Source: Phoronis ovalis
Taxonomy: Eukaryota; Phoronida; Phoronidae
NCBI GenBank assembly: GCA_028565635.1
Contig: JAOXYB010054667.1
Coordinates: 1-11,288 of the forward strand
DNA length: 11,288 nucleotides
Direction of reading: 5' to 3'
Made by a program: the position numbers and the translations under genes. Positions 1 through 9,352 of the stretch are shown piece by piece (the first letter of the stretch is position 1; the number at the start of each line of letters is the position of its first letter). Under the pieces are notes generated by a model, which saw nothing but the letters and a program-made list of their open reading frames with translations, did no database searches and had not been told where the DNA came from.

Positions 1-312
1 TAACTACCCTCCTTATGATTTTCGGCGACATCTGGCGAGATACTTGTTTTCTATGTTGATTTTACGTCCAAGTTTTTTTAAAAACATTTTTCATAAAAAA
101 ATGAGCATTTGAAAAATTCAAAGTACCACGTTCTACATTTGGTGGTGTCGCCGTTTTCACTTTTATTCAGGTGCCTTGAAGGAAATTATGTTTTTCCCAA
201 AGTTATTGCGAAACTTCGATTATTTATACATTATGAGATCAACAGTAGTTAGTGATCATCCTTAAGAAATTATAAAGCGATCTAAAAGTATATGTACAAT
301 CTGCAATTCTGA
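1..312. other. AT-rich noncoding stretch, nothing recognised
   Basis: I see no splice-bounded open frame, no RNA gene and no clear repeat here. The stretch is AT-rich, with several A and T runs around 70-115. Confidence 0.5.
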
Positions 313-576
313 GAGTCCACAGCAGCCCCGGGGAAGGGGGCACTACTAATATAAAGATATATATACATGTGCCACCCTTTAGGTGTTGGGGGAGGATATT
401 TCAGGGTGTTTTTTTTTTATTATTTTGAAAAAAATACAATTTTTTGGTTGGGTGGAATTTTAACGTTTTGAGCTATTTCGCAGCTGATATTTTCACCTTA
501 GGATATTTCAGGGTGAATCGATTCACCCTAAGATATGTAACGGATGTAAGGGTAGTGCCCCCAGGGACAGCAGCAC
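313..576. repeat. Inverted-repeat (MITE-like) element
   Basis: GGGGGCACTAC at 336-346 is the exact reverse complement of GTAGTGCCCCC at 552-562. The flanks also pair partly (GCAGCCCC near 322 against GGGACAGC near 564). Inside are a 16-nt exact direct repeat, AGGATATTTCAGGGTG at 393-408 and 500-515, and a perfect 20-nt palindrome at 510-529. There is no coding capacity, so this fits a short non-autonomous DNA element. I cannot name the family or define target-site duplications. Confidence 0.55.
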
Positions 577-587
577 AACATAAATCT

Positions 588-949
588 CCCAGGGGGTACT
601 TGAGGTTTTTTGACTACGGGGATGTACCGTGGAACCCAATCCAAAATTTTAGCCTGTGGTAGCAAACCCAATCCAAATTTTTTGAAATTTTAGGGTAGCA
701 ATCCAAATTTTGTGAAATATAAGGGTAGCAATCCATTTTTACGCAAATTTACTTCCAAAAATCGTTTTACGGATTCAAACCTAAAATTAATCCAAAATAT
801 TTGCTGTAAGCAGCGGGTAGCAATCCAAATTTTTGAATTTCTTTACGGTAGCAATCCAAAAAAATACAGTAAGAAGTATACAATCCAAATCCAACGTTTT
901 TAACTGGGTTGCACACCCCCACCAAAAAATACCTCGAGTACCCCCCGGG
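588..949. repeat. Inverted ends bracketing a minisatellite
   Basis: The left end, 588-612, contains GGGGGTACTTGAGG followed by a T run. The right end, 923-949, reads GGGGGGTACTCGAGGT plus a T run on the minus strand. The two agree apart from two substitutions and a 2-nt gap. Similarity continues inward: GGGGATGTACCGTGGAACCCA at 618-638 against a minus-strand GGGGGTGTGCAACCCA at about 903-918. The middle is a degenerate tandem array. This resembles a non-autonomous element carrying tandem repeats, or two copies inserted head to head. The neighbouring 313-576 element may be related, since it has similar G-rich ends. Confidence 0.6.
628..895 (+). repeat. Degenerate minisatellite, period about 31 nt
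   Basis: The motif GTAGCAATCCAAATTTT recurs. GTAGCA starts at 659, 695, 725, 817 and 848. Degenerate AATCCAAA copies lie near 635, 789 and 882. The spacings are 36, 30, 92 (about three units) and 31, so roughly eight units are present, some badly decayed. Short open frames across this array are repeat by-products, not genes. Confidence 0.65.
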
Positions 950-1319
950 CACAAATCAACCAGCACCAGTTTCACCACATGAAAACTACTCAACTTTAAT
1001 CCATAACAAGTAATTAAATAAATTCAAATGAGATACTATACCAGCAAAACAGTAAGCAATACTCAATCGAAAAGGCACCATTCTGGTAAACTTTCGACCT
1101 AGACGTTCTTAACTCTTAGTCTGCGGATTAGTCGTTTTGACCAATTCTAGATTTTGCTCAGAAACGTGCTTCAAAACATCCTAAACTTCATATTCATGAT
1201 TTTAACACGTTCTAAAATTCTATATTGGTTATCTATAGTTTCATATTTCGGTGAATTTGTGCATGATGAACTTAAGTTCCTGCTTCCGATTCCAAGTCGA
1301 CGTTACAAAATAGGTCAAC
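950..1319. other. AT-rich noncoding stretch, possible upstream region
   Basis: No supported exon or repeat is seen here. If the tentative gene starting at 1320 is real, its promoter and 5' UTR would lie here. I see no TATA box or initiator I would defend. Confidence 0.3.
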
Positions 1320-2651
1320 ATGGCGGCAAAATGTGTTTCGCCATCTGCCGAGGAAAATCTGGCAAACGAGTCGATTTTGTTAAAGGGGCATTTATAGCAT
1401 CACTAATTCTAATTTTAGAATAAAGACTGCATCTCATATTAATTCGTGCATTTAAATGAAACAAATAAACAATAAAGTATCTACCGTTGACTTATTTTTA
1501 TAAGAAAAAAATGTTGATTTATCGATTTCTTTATTTGTTTTAATATCTTGTCTCACCTATTAATAATCTTGTCGGTCCTCATTGGCGGTCGAAGGTTACT
1601 CAAAGAATTTACTCGTATAATTTGCGGAACAAGAACTGCTGAAGATGACAATGCCCCCATATCCATGAGAATCGATTTAGTGAGTAAAACGATGGTTCAC
1701 TTATGCACATATATCACTATAAGACAAATAGTTTTGGACATGTTATAATGCGTTCAATGTAGTAACAACTGAACTCGAAATACGACTAAAGCCGAAAAGG
1801 ATTAATTTCTACCTAGTCTAAAATTTAAGGTATATTTTGTGCTAATCTTATTATTCCGGAAGGTAAACGATCCTTATAATTGAAAAAGTTTTGTGATTTT
1901 CTACAGAGCAGTATCTTTAAGGTGAAAATATGTCTCAAGAAAAATTCTTGCTTTAAAGTAGCGAATTCGTAGATGAATACTAGGTTAAATTAATGAAGTA
2001 CTTCATAGTTACATAGTGATCGTTCAAATAAATGTAATGATTTTAAATATTCGTAAACGATCAGAAGAATTGAAAGTTTATACTCTTGTAGGGAAAATTC
2101 TACCATTAATTACTGGTCAATATGAAAGTAAGGTAGCTAGCTATTATGTTCAAATAACATGAAGAAAGTTACAACTGAGAAGATATGTGTACCCCTATCA
2201 TGCATGCAGTTAAGAATTGGGATCAATAAAGCAGATTTGGATTCGAGGACAACATGTTGGTTCACAACCAGTGGCTTCAGAATAGCAATAGAAGGTATGT
2301 GCAGTTGTAGGCCAGAACCCATCATCGCCTACCACGGTTATTCTATGTTGATAACTCATTGTCACCTAATACGGCTATTCTATCTTGACAACTCATTCTG
2401 GATAGGCTGTGGTATAACTTATGCCTTGTTTGATTGTTCGATAGTCATGATTAAATAGATCTCATATTTGACTGCTATTCTTGCAGCTAATGGACTAATT
2501 CAGCAATATTCACTATTCACCAGCAATATCCACATCTCATTCACATTCACTAACATTGAAATAGATCTAGTTTTCCCTAGGCACTTATGTAAAGAAACAT
2601 GCTCGAACAAAGGGTTTAAAAAAGCCCCTAAACACGTATATAGGCTGCTGA
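1320..2651 (+). CDS. Tentative small four-exon gene, unknown 99-residue protein
   Basis: Four candidate exons join in frame: 1320-1378, 1595-1679, 2210-2294 and 2581-2651, totalling 300 nt including the TGA. The start ATG sits in CAACATGGCGGC, a good animal initiation context, and encodes MAAKCVSPSAEENL. Phases match at all three joins (2, 0, 1). The second and third donors are good (GTGAGT at 1680, GTATGT at 2295), and the last acceptor has a pyrimidine tract (TTTTCCCTAG, ending at 2580). The first donor (GTTAAA at 1379) is weak and is the main doubt. The C-terminus is basic (YVKKHARTKGLKKP). There is no signal peptide or membrane segment, and I do not recognise the family. The exons are short, so chance assembly remains possible. 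Confidence 0.32.
2326..2399 (+). repeat. Two-copy 37-nt tandem duplication
   Basis: Unit 2326-2362 and unit 2363-2399 match at 30 of 37 positions, sharing the core TATTCTAT-TTGA-AACTCATT. The duplication would lie in the last intron of the tentative small gene. Confidence 0.7.
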
Positions 2652-2836
2652 AAAAACACCCCTTTGAAAGAATTGTAAGTTTAAAAAGTGACCCTTTGGC
2701 AGACCTCACACTTTGTGAAAATCATGCACTTTCACAGAGTGGGAGTGAATATAATACATCCTCCATAAAGTTAAACGAATACATTATTTAAAGTTGTTAA
2801 AATTATTTTTTAAAAACTTCATACAATTTTGAATAG

Positions 2837-2842
2837 AATAAA
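2837..2842 (+). promoter_or_regulatory. Possible poly(A) signal AATAAA
   Basis: A canonical AATAAA lies 186 nt after the proposed TGA of the small gene. AATAAA is frequent in AT-rich DNA, so it is only supporting context. Confidence 0.3.
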
Positions 2843-3061
2843 AAGCCTGTATTTGGGACTGGTCAGAAATTAAAATTAACACATTTCAAAAACATTGTGC
2901 ATAAAAAAATTCAACCCCACCTCAAGGACTTGTGCACACAAAAAATTGTAACCCCCCTTAGATAATACACTACAAATTGAAAAAAAATATGATGTCTATT
3001 CCAGAAAGTCTAGAGTTGGAGTGCATTTATGCGAGCGCCCGCAGTGTGTGAAGTGCAACTA

Positions 3062-3100
3062 GGGGGGTCTGGGGGCATGCCCTCTGGAAAATTTTTGAAC
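3062..3100 (+). repeat. Fragment of a G-rich interspersed repeat
   Basis: The stretch GGGGGGTCTGGGGGCATGCC followed by CTCTGGAAAATTTTTGAA stands out from the AT-rich surroundings. It resembles an interspersed repeat motif I associate with invertebrate genomes. This rests on recollection and composition only. The open frame across 3029-3277 is probably a by-product. Confidence 0.35.
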
Positions 3101-3109
3101 ATTTTACGT

Positions 3110-4841
3110 GATTTCCTGCAATTTAGTGACTTCTTGGACTCTTTTGCAATGGCACATTGTGCCACTTTTTATACCTTCAAATTTCTTTTATATGCAGATT
3201 GCAACTTTTTGAATAAATCGAATTTCACCATACTTTTAGGGTTACTTTATATTTGGGATTTTAGAGACCTTGCTTAGAAATTGCTTCCAAACTAGCCAAA
3301 AACTGAGACTTATTTGACCTGATGAAGCACGTCAAATGAAATACGGCTGGTGAAACATGTCAAATATGAATCACTATCCAGGATCACTATACCAAGAATT
3401 ATTAAAGAGACCTGATCACTGCCCAGTGCATACTGTATAACCTAAACTTGAAACTTTGAAAAAAAGTGTACAAAATAGATTTTTTAGACTTGGAATCTAA
3501 TTCTGTTTAATTACTGAAACAGCATGTACATGTATTCTTGGGGCTCTGTGGAATAACTGTCACTTTTTTATCATTTTAACGTTATTCATGTACTGCCTAG
3601 TTGTATCCAGGGGATGTACATACATTGTATATATTTTATAAAGTGCTTTATGTAGTCATCACATTGCAGTGATCTGCTATCTGATAAGGAATGACACGCG
3701 ATTTTTTGTTCGCGCATGTAGACCCAGCATTTGACCTATGTGCCCCCCTGGGTTTGTAATATAGTCCAGTGATCACTGACTATTTGCCACAGTTGGCATG
3801 AACAATACGTGTCATGTTTTAGAACCTCAGTGATTCACATTTAACAGGTAAAATACCCATTCACAAGTTACTAGCGTATTTAGCTGTTCTCAACTCAACT
3901 ATCATATATGCAAATATAGCACCATTCACAAGTTATGCAGTTATGCCTATATTTTTAATAGTTTTCATTATATCTAATTTCTATAATTGAAACTATTTCC
4001 AAATTCAGCTGTTTTAAAATAAGTATTTGATATTTGCATTATAATTAAATGTAGCATGTTATCTCTTTGATTATCATACCTGAAGCAATATAAAATCTGA
4101 TTATAATTTACATGATATTGTTTCAAGGTTCAGTGGCATCAGTAAAGTGTTCAATGACATTCCATGCTTATAAATGCTAAAAAAAACTCTTGTAGTTTGA
4201 AATTTTTCACTTTCAAACAGAATATATTGGTACTGGAGTTTGTGCTATATTGATGTGCTGAGATTAAAGTAAAATTAACAAAAGCTGCTATATAGTCAAA
4301 TCAGTGTAAATTAAATTTATTAAACATATCATTTAATATGACACATATTTATAATACAGTTTACTCTTGGAACTCGAGGTTTAAGCAACTTCTTATTTCA
4401 TGGGGAGCAGTGTCCAGGGTGGTGTCCTGAGTTTATCACTACTGATTCTTTCACAGAACAATATGCATGTATGTAAAAAAAAACAACGAATACAGTCAGT
4501 GTTTACTAATGACTATCTATTTTAAGGCTCTTCAACATTTATTTATGGATATTCTTGTCTGTTTTGCAATAAATAATGATACATGAATGTCTTCTAGTTC
4601 TTGGTATTTGCATACCTCACAGATTATCTTCCTTATATTTCAAAATGTGTATATATCACAGTTAACTGACTGACACATATCTAACACATAAGCTTGTAAT
4701 AATCCTTATCTCAATTTAAAATTTAATCACATTATTGTTATCTCTGTTATCCATGATATGTCCTTTAACTGGCATGCTATAAGTTCGCAGACCTTCGTTA
4801 TATAAATGTTGTTAGAAAATGTTTAAAGTTGGATGAAGTTG
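3110..4841. other. Long AT-rich noncoding stretch
   Basis: I see no convincing exon on either strand. The only structure is a 13-nt direct repeat, CATTCACAAGTTA, at 3858-3870 and 3923-3935. If the large gene begins further left, this could be a long intron. Otherwise it is intergenic. Confidence 0.45.
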
Positions 4842-5440
4842 CATACATACCATATTTTCTCAAATAATCACCCTGGGCGATTATTAAAAAAAAACTTTTT
4901 AATAGGGGGGTGATTATTAACTTGTTTATGCTCTTGGCATGAATATTTAAGACTTTTTAAATATATTGTTTGCGATACATAAGGTAGTTTATCAAACAAA
5001 ATAAGTTATTTAAACGAAATTCTGTGTGTAACGCAATTTTTTTCAAAAGAAAATCTTTTCCAAACTTTAAATTTGTACAGTGGTATACTACCTTGCCCAA
5101 CTTGAAAACACAATTATTGTGAAAGTCATCGGCAAAAATGGTAAATCTCCTTCTGCCGTACTCAGTATGGAAGTTCTATTGGAAATATTATTGGAGGTGA
5201 TCTGAAGTTTGTTTTGCGAGCCAAAACACTTATTAAAGATAATTTGGAGAAATATTACTAATAAATAGTACTATATTTCCTTAAAATCCAACACATCTAA
5301 AAAAGAGCTAACCAAGTACACATAATAATGTGATTATCTCATATTAATTCAAATGGGTCTTCAACTCAAATTGTCGCCCGGGGGACGATTAGGACAATTA
5401 TTGATTTATTTTAGTCACCAGAGGGGGCGATTATTAATTT
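4842..5440. mobile_element. Probable mobile-element remnant
   Basis: The left part has a near-perfect inverted pair, AATAATCACCC (4863-4873) and GGGCGATTATT (4875-4885). The motif GGGGGYGATTATTAA appears at 4906-4920 and again in the same orientation at 5423-5437. GTCGCCCGGGGGACGA near 5373 is a related G/C-rich motif. The repeated GATTATTA ends around AT-rich filler suggest a decayed non-autonomous DNA element. The exact edges and the family are not determined. An open stretch inside (about 5082-5200) has no homology I recognise. Confidence 0.5.
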
Positions 5441-5456
5441 TTTTTCTTTTTTGTAG

Positions 5457-5618
5457 GTAAAAAGGACTTAATTATTCTGAAGGATAAAATAGATTACTGT
5501 TATGTGCACTTTGGTGATTGTTTACCTGCCATATTTGTGTACATTAGACAGGGAAGTTGTCAGGAGATCTGTGATGATTTTGGGGTTCCTCAAGATGACT
5601 TTGACACCACACAAAGAG
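5457..5618 (+). CDS. Large unknown gene, first recognised exon (internal)
   Basis: The exon is 162 nt and follows a long pyrimidine tract ending in TTTTTTGTAG at 5456. It starts in phase 1 (GT completes a Gly, Cys, Ser or Arg codon) and ends in phase 1 at GAG|GTCAGA. The 53 full codons have no stop and read KKDLIILKDKIDYCYVHFGD, then CLPAIFVYIRQGSCQEICDD and FGVPQDDFDTTQR. This looks like a folded, mixed alpha/beta piece. It contains no methionine, so the true start must lie in an upstream exon that I could not identify in this window. The GTCAGA donor is weak, but the phase and the joined frame fit the next exon exactly. The protein family is not recognised. Confidence 0.6.
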
Positions 5619-6379
5619 GTCAGAACTTGTTACCTGTGTTGAAACATTTAGCTTGGTAATTCTACTGCACTATTTGCATGCACTTGAGTGTGCTAGAGTC
5701 AGATTCTTTCAATACCGGCATCCTTTAGTTATACACAAGACTTGTTTTTTTAAATCTGACTTCAGAAAAGCTTTAATTGGTGAAAATTTAACAAAATAAA
5801 AAAATGTTAATAAAAGTTGTTTATGTATTGATATGCTCACAAAAAGGAGGGTATTTCTTAGATCAAAGATAATTTTTTTTTGTTTTGGCTCAGCATGCGA
5901 AGGATGTGTTTTGTGAATGAATCACATGAGAGCACACTAAGCTACGTCATTGTTCATTCACAGAATGCGACATGCTGGGATTGTTTGGGTCTGAGACTGG
6001 TAGCTCCACCAAGTGCATGCAAATAATCTATATTTTAAGGGAATATAAAATTGTACCATATTTTAGATTTATTCGTCACCTAAGGTAAATCTATACACAC
6101 TTAAGTTGATATTTGTCTTCATATTACCGTAACTTTCGTCACACTTTTTTTTTAATGAACAGCTCTCCTGCATCATGGAGGGGTTTAGCACTCTTTTCCT
6201 ATTTGTGTGACACAATTTAAAGTAGATGAAGTACATGAAAATTAATATTGCTATAACTGGCTATAAAATGATATTAAACGTGAAATTTATTTTACTGAAT
6301 GGCCGCTTCCAGTGAATAGAAAAATCATAGGTAAACCTTGAAAATGAAGAAATTAACCAAAAATTGTTATTTTTCGCAG
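5619..6379 (+). other. Intron of the large gene
   Basis: This 761-nt AT-rich intron runs from GTCAGA to TATTTTTCGCAG. It holds an imperfect inverted repeat (5891-5977) and T runs. The preceding exon's frame stops soon after the donor (TAA at 5657), so retaining the intron would truncate the protein. Confidence 0.55.
5891..5977. repeat. Imperfect inverted repeat
   Basis: CAGCATG (5891-5897) pairs with CATGCTG (5971-5977), and TGTGAATGAA (5912-5921) pairs with TTCATTCACA (5953-5962), leaving a 31-nt loop. It could be a short foldback element or a hairpin in the intron RNA. Confidence 0.5.
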
Positions 6380-8620
6380 GTAATGATATGAAAAGAAGGA
6401 TAACATTTTTCCTAAATACCATTCCAGCTGATCAGGCTTTATTACTACGTCGGGTCATTCAAGCTGTAACTCTAACATCACGCGCTCACTTCTTTGAACT
6501 AGGTTATGACCAAACTCTCGATCTGTTAGTAGGGGATCAGCCACCAAGTTTTGGACAGTTGGTTCACATTGGTCCAAATACACCTCAAGCTCAATCTGTT
6601 ACTGCAAAGTCTAATAAAGCTGCCAGTAAAGGTCAACCTGAAATCAACAAGGGCAGTGGGGATGAAGTGCCTACAAGTAATGATGAAATGGACACTGTTC
6701 AAGAAAGCAACACTCCAGATTGGCATACTGACAAAGATGTTTGTTGGGGTTGTGGTCACAGCATTTGTAAATGTGAAGGCGGACTTATACCACTTAGAAA
6801 GGAAAAACGTCGACAGGATAAATTTAAAAGACGATTTGTGGGTCCGAAATCAAGGCGACCTGTGCTGCATCCCATGGATCAACCTTATCAACTAGTGAAA
6901 TATCATCCCATGGGCCATCCTCGTGAACTGGATTTTACAAATGAACCAGTGGATGTGTCGCATATGAGACGAAGAGTATTTAAAATAAATCTTGTTCGAA
7001 TTGACAGTGTAAATCCATCATTAAAAAATAAAACCACTGTTCCTGTTTCTAGTGTGAACTATGAAATTTTGCCTGAAAATACACAAAGTTCATTTGCTCA
7101 ACCGATGTTGGAAAAATGGTCCGACATTGTAAGTACCGAGGGAGAAGAGGAAGACACGACATTGAATTCAAATACACAGCATTGGTCAGATATTATAATT
7201 ACTGATGATGAATGTTTATGGATGCAAAATGATACTAATTTTGGTGAAGCAAATGAAAATATACCTGCTGAAAGCACTTTAGCGAGTACTGGAGATAATT
7301 CTCAGAATGAGGCTGGTTTAGATGGCTTTTCAGTAGCTCAACAGTCTGAATTTGTTAATTTGGATACGCTGGACAATAGCAGGCTTGATCCCAGAGAAAA
7401 CGACCCCACTACTGATTCTAGTGGTACTGAACATGCAAGCGATCAACAAATGATAATTGACAATGATGCCGAAAACATCCAGGGGGCAAATACAATAGAA
7501 AACAGTAATGAAACTGAAGGTATAACTGTTGGAGATGTATCACAGAGTGAAAACTCTGAGGCAACAGATGCACTGATGAGAAGAACATTTACTGACAAAA
7601 GTAATGGTTCAAATCTTGATTACTTAGATTTTATCGAGCCAATCAGCCCACCAGTTGTCCCAGATAACAGTGACATGGCTCTGTCTCAGCCAAATACTCC
7701 ACCAGTTGTCTCAGATAAAAATGAAATGGTGGCTCCTGAGGAGTCGAACCACAGAAATGATCCAGTAGTACTCGATTCAGCTGGGATTCTAAACAATTTT
7801 GAGAATGCTCTCAATCAGAGTGTATGCGTTATTGAATCAGTACGAACAGAATCACTTTCCATTACAGCTCCAGAAACAGAGGCTGCTGAAACCATTAATA
7901 CTCTGCAAGAAATTGCCTCTCGAGGAGCTTCCGAAATAAGTAACATATCATCCGATTTCTTTTCTGATGGAGCTCAGACCAGTAGTTCTGTTGTTGTTGA
8001 AAGTGCAAATCGAGAGAGGTCTGAAACAGTATTAAACAATGACCAGAGTGAATCTAGTTTTAAAGCGCAAGAAATTGCATCAAATTCCAAGTCGCAGTCC
8101 ACCGCACAAAGTCTTATGACCTCTAGTAGTGTCAACACAAGTTGTACAACACCTCTCTCAAGTAACGCCACAAACACAGTGTATAATATTCCATTACCCT
8201 CCGTAAGCTGTGCTGAGGGTATATCGTTAACATGTGATAGTGTCGGCATTGCTCCTTATATTTGTGGAAGCAACACTAGTAGACCAGAGGAAGCCTTGCT
8301 TACTCAACCTAGCTGTAATTTATCCAGTAAACTGTATGAAGTAGGACAAGGCCAAATGGATTATGGAAATATAGCTGTATCAAGATCCTATGAGGATTTA
8401 TCTCATGACCCTTATTTAGTGTTTGTTGATGGCATGGGAACTGATTCTAAAGAGTACATTAAAATGGACCAAGCTAAGTCAACAATGACTTTGTTTCTCA
8501 AAGGAATTAGCGTGTCAACTGCTGGAAATAATGACATAAATTTGCAAGACTTTAAATTCATGAAGAAGCTGTTGTTACTTCCAGATGGAATTGTGTTGTA
8601 TATGAAGGATGCACGAGTTG
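6380..8620 (+). CDS. Large unknown gene, 2,241-nt central exon
   Basis: The exon encodes 747 residues, from TTTTTCGCAG|GT to TTG|GTAAGTACAG, phase 1 at both ends. Residues 1-75 look helical and folded (MKRRITFFLNTIPADQALLL and on). Residues 121-131 are CWGCGHSICKC, a CxxCx4CxC pattern that could bind zinc. Residues 139-159 are very basic (RKEKRRQDKFKRR...), a plausible nuclear localisation signal. Residues 246-277 carry two WSDI motifs with acidic tails; the second, SDIIITDDE, resembles a SUMO-interacting motif. Residues 280-670 are Ser/Thr/Asn/Glu-rich and probably disordered, with a PPVV repeat at 422-456. Residues from about 670 look folded again and continue into the next exon. The first Met is at 6388, so a shorter form starting there is possible. 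I do not recognise the family. Confidence 0.85.
7645..7749 (+). repeat. In-frame PPVV protein repeat, two copies
   Basis: Residues encoded by 7645-7695 (SPPVVPDNSDMALSQPN) and 7696-7749 (TPPVVSDKNEMVAPEESN) align along their length with one extra codon in the second. The DNA keeps CCACCAGTTGTC identical in both, so the duplication seems real. Confidence 0.6.
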
Positions 8621-8887
8621 GTAAGTACAGTATTTTCCCTCTGGTGATTTTGAAGATTTTTTTTATGAATAAATCTGTTATATACAGGGACTCTTCTACC
8701 TTGGGCTTTCATATTTGTTGAAGTTCCACTATTTCATTAAAATTATTTCATTTTTCATTGTTTCAAAGCTACTGCTTCATGTAAGAAAAAAAAAATTTAA
8801 GCAAATTGTTTTAACTTTTGTATAACTATCATTTATAGCTATAATTATACTGTCTGTGTAACACTGCTGTTATATTTATTTTAATAG
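8621..8887 (+). other. Intron of the large gene
   Basis: This 267-nt intron runs from GTAAGTACAG to TATTTTAATAG. Reading through it would add 33 codons and stop at 8719-8721, giving a shortened protein without the later exons. Confidence 0.75.
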
Positions 8888-9016
8888 GTAAGGATCGAGT
8901 TGTACGTTTGATGTTCAGGAAACAAGTTATAACGCATTTAGGTTTTAATGTAATGGGGCTCAGCATATTCTTAAAAGCAGATACAGTTATATTTCTTAGT
9001 AAAGCCTTTGACGTAG
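8888..9016 (+). CDS. Large unknown gene, short 43-codon exon
   Basis: This 129-nt exon lies between TTTTAATAG|GT and GTAG|GTAAGC. It is phase 1 at both ends, so it could be skipped without changing frame. It encodes KDRVVRLMFRKQVITHLGFN, then VMGLSIFLKADTVIFLSKAF and DV, alternating hydrophobic and charged residues like beta strands. It continues the fold at the end of the previous exon (KFMKKLLLLPDGIVLYMKDARV), so the two together probably form one domain. No family is recognised. The exon is too short to be found as a free-standing open frame, and it is supported by both splice sites and by phase. Confidence 0.75.
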
Positions 9017-9352
9017 GTAAGCATTTTATTGTTGAAGTGGCTTAGTGCTTGAAACTCAAAATTATTATTGTGCCGACCTGAGAGGTTACAAATTGGTTAT
9101 TTTGTAGTAGCAAGCAATCAAGATACTACTAAAGGTTTTAGTAACTCGTAGTTAACAGTGCTAAGGGTTAAAATTGTGATTATTTTGCTTTTTTTGGTTC
9201 TTTTTAGGAAGAGTTTCATATTCTTATAAATTGTCTTTGTTCATAACTACATGAAACGGTAATTTAAATTTAGTTTAGGGAAGTTTGCCCAAATTGTTTT
9301 CCTGTCTTGTTAAGCCTAGCAATAGGATTATTTTAAAACATTTCATTTATAG
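9017..9352 (+). other. Intron of the large gene
   Basis: This 336-nt AT-rich intron runs from GTAAGCATTT to TTTCATTTATAG. I saw no embedded feature. Confidence 0.75.

Noticed and set aside
444-662. Open frame of 72 codons on the + strand
   Set aside because: It crosses the ends of two repeat elements and the start of the minisatellite, and has no domain or splice support.
767-993. Overlapping minus-strand open frames
   Set aside because: They are by-products of the minisatellite and its inverted end.
1320-1378. ATG exon at 1320 as the start of the large gene
   Set aside because: The only usable donors leave phase 2, whereas exon 5457-5618 needs phase 1, so it cannot join directly.
2468-2791. 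Open frame of 107 codons on the + strand
   Set aside because: It lacks an ATG start, runs through the proposed acceptor at 2580, and uses a different frame from the one that joins in phase with exon 2210-2294. It could be an alternative last exon, but I prefer the phase-matched reading.
3843-3990. Open stretch after TTTAACAG|GT resembling another GT-starting exon
   Set aside because: The acceptor lacks a pyrimidine tract, no donor ends the stretch, and the composition is that of AT-rich noncoding DNA.
5082-5200. Possible exon after TTTGTACAG with a GTGATC donor
   Set aside because: It would end in phase 0, while the next exon needs phase 1, and it lies inside the mobile-element remnant.
7129-7134. 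Perfect donor-like GTAAGT inside the 2,241-nt exon
   Set aside because: Using it would end the exon in phase 0 and shift the frame of the next exon. The long frame continues well past it.
7974-8249. Minus-strand open frame of 91 codons
   Set aside because: It is the reverse shadow of the Ser-rich coding exon.
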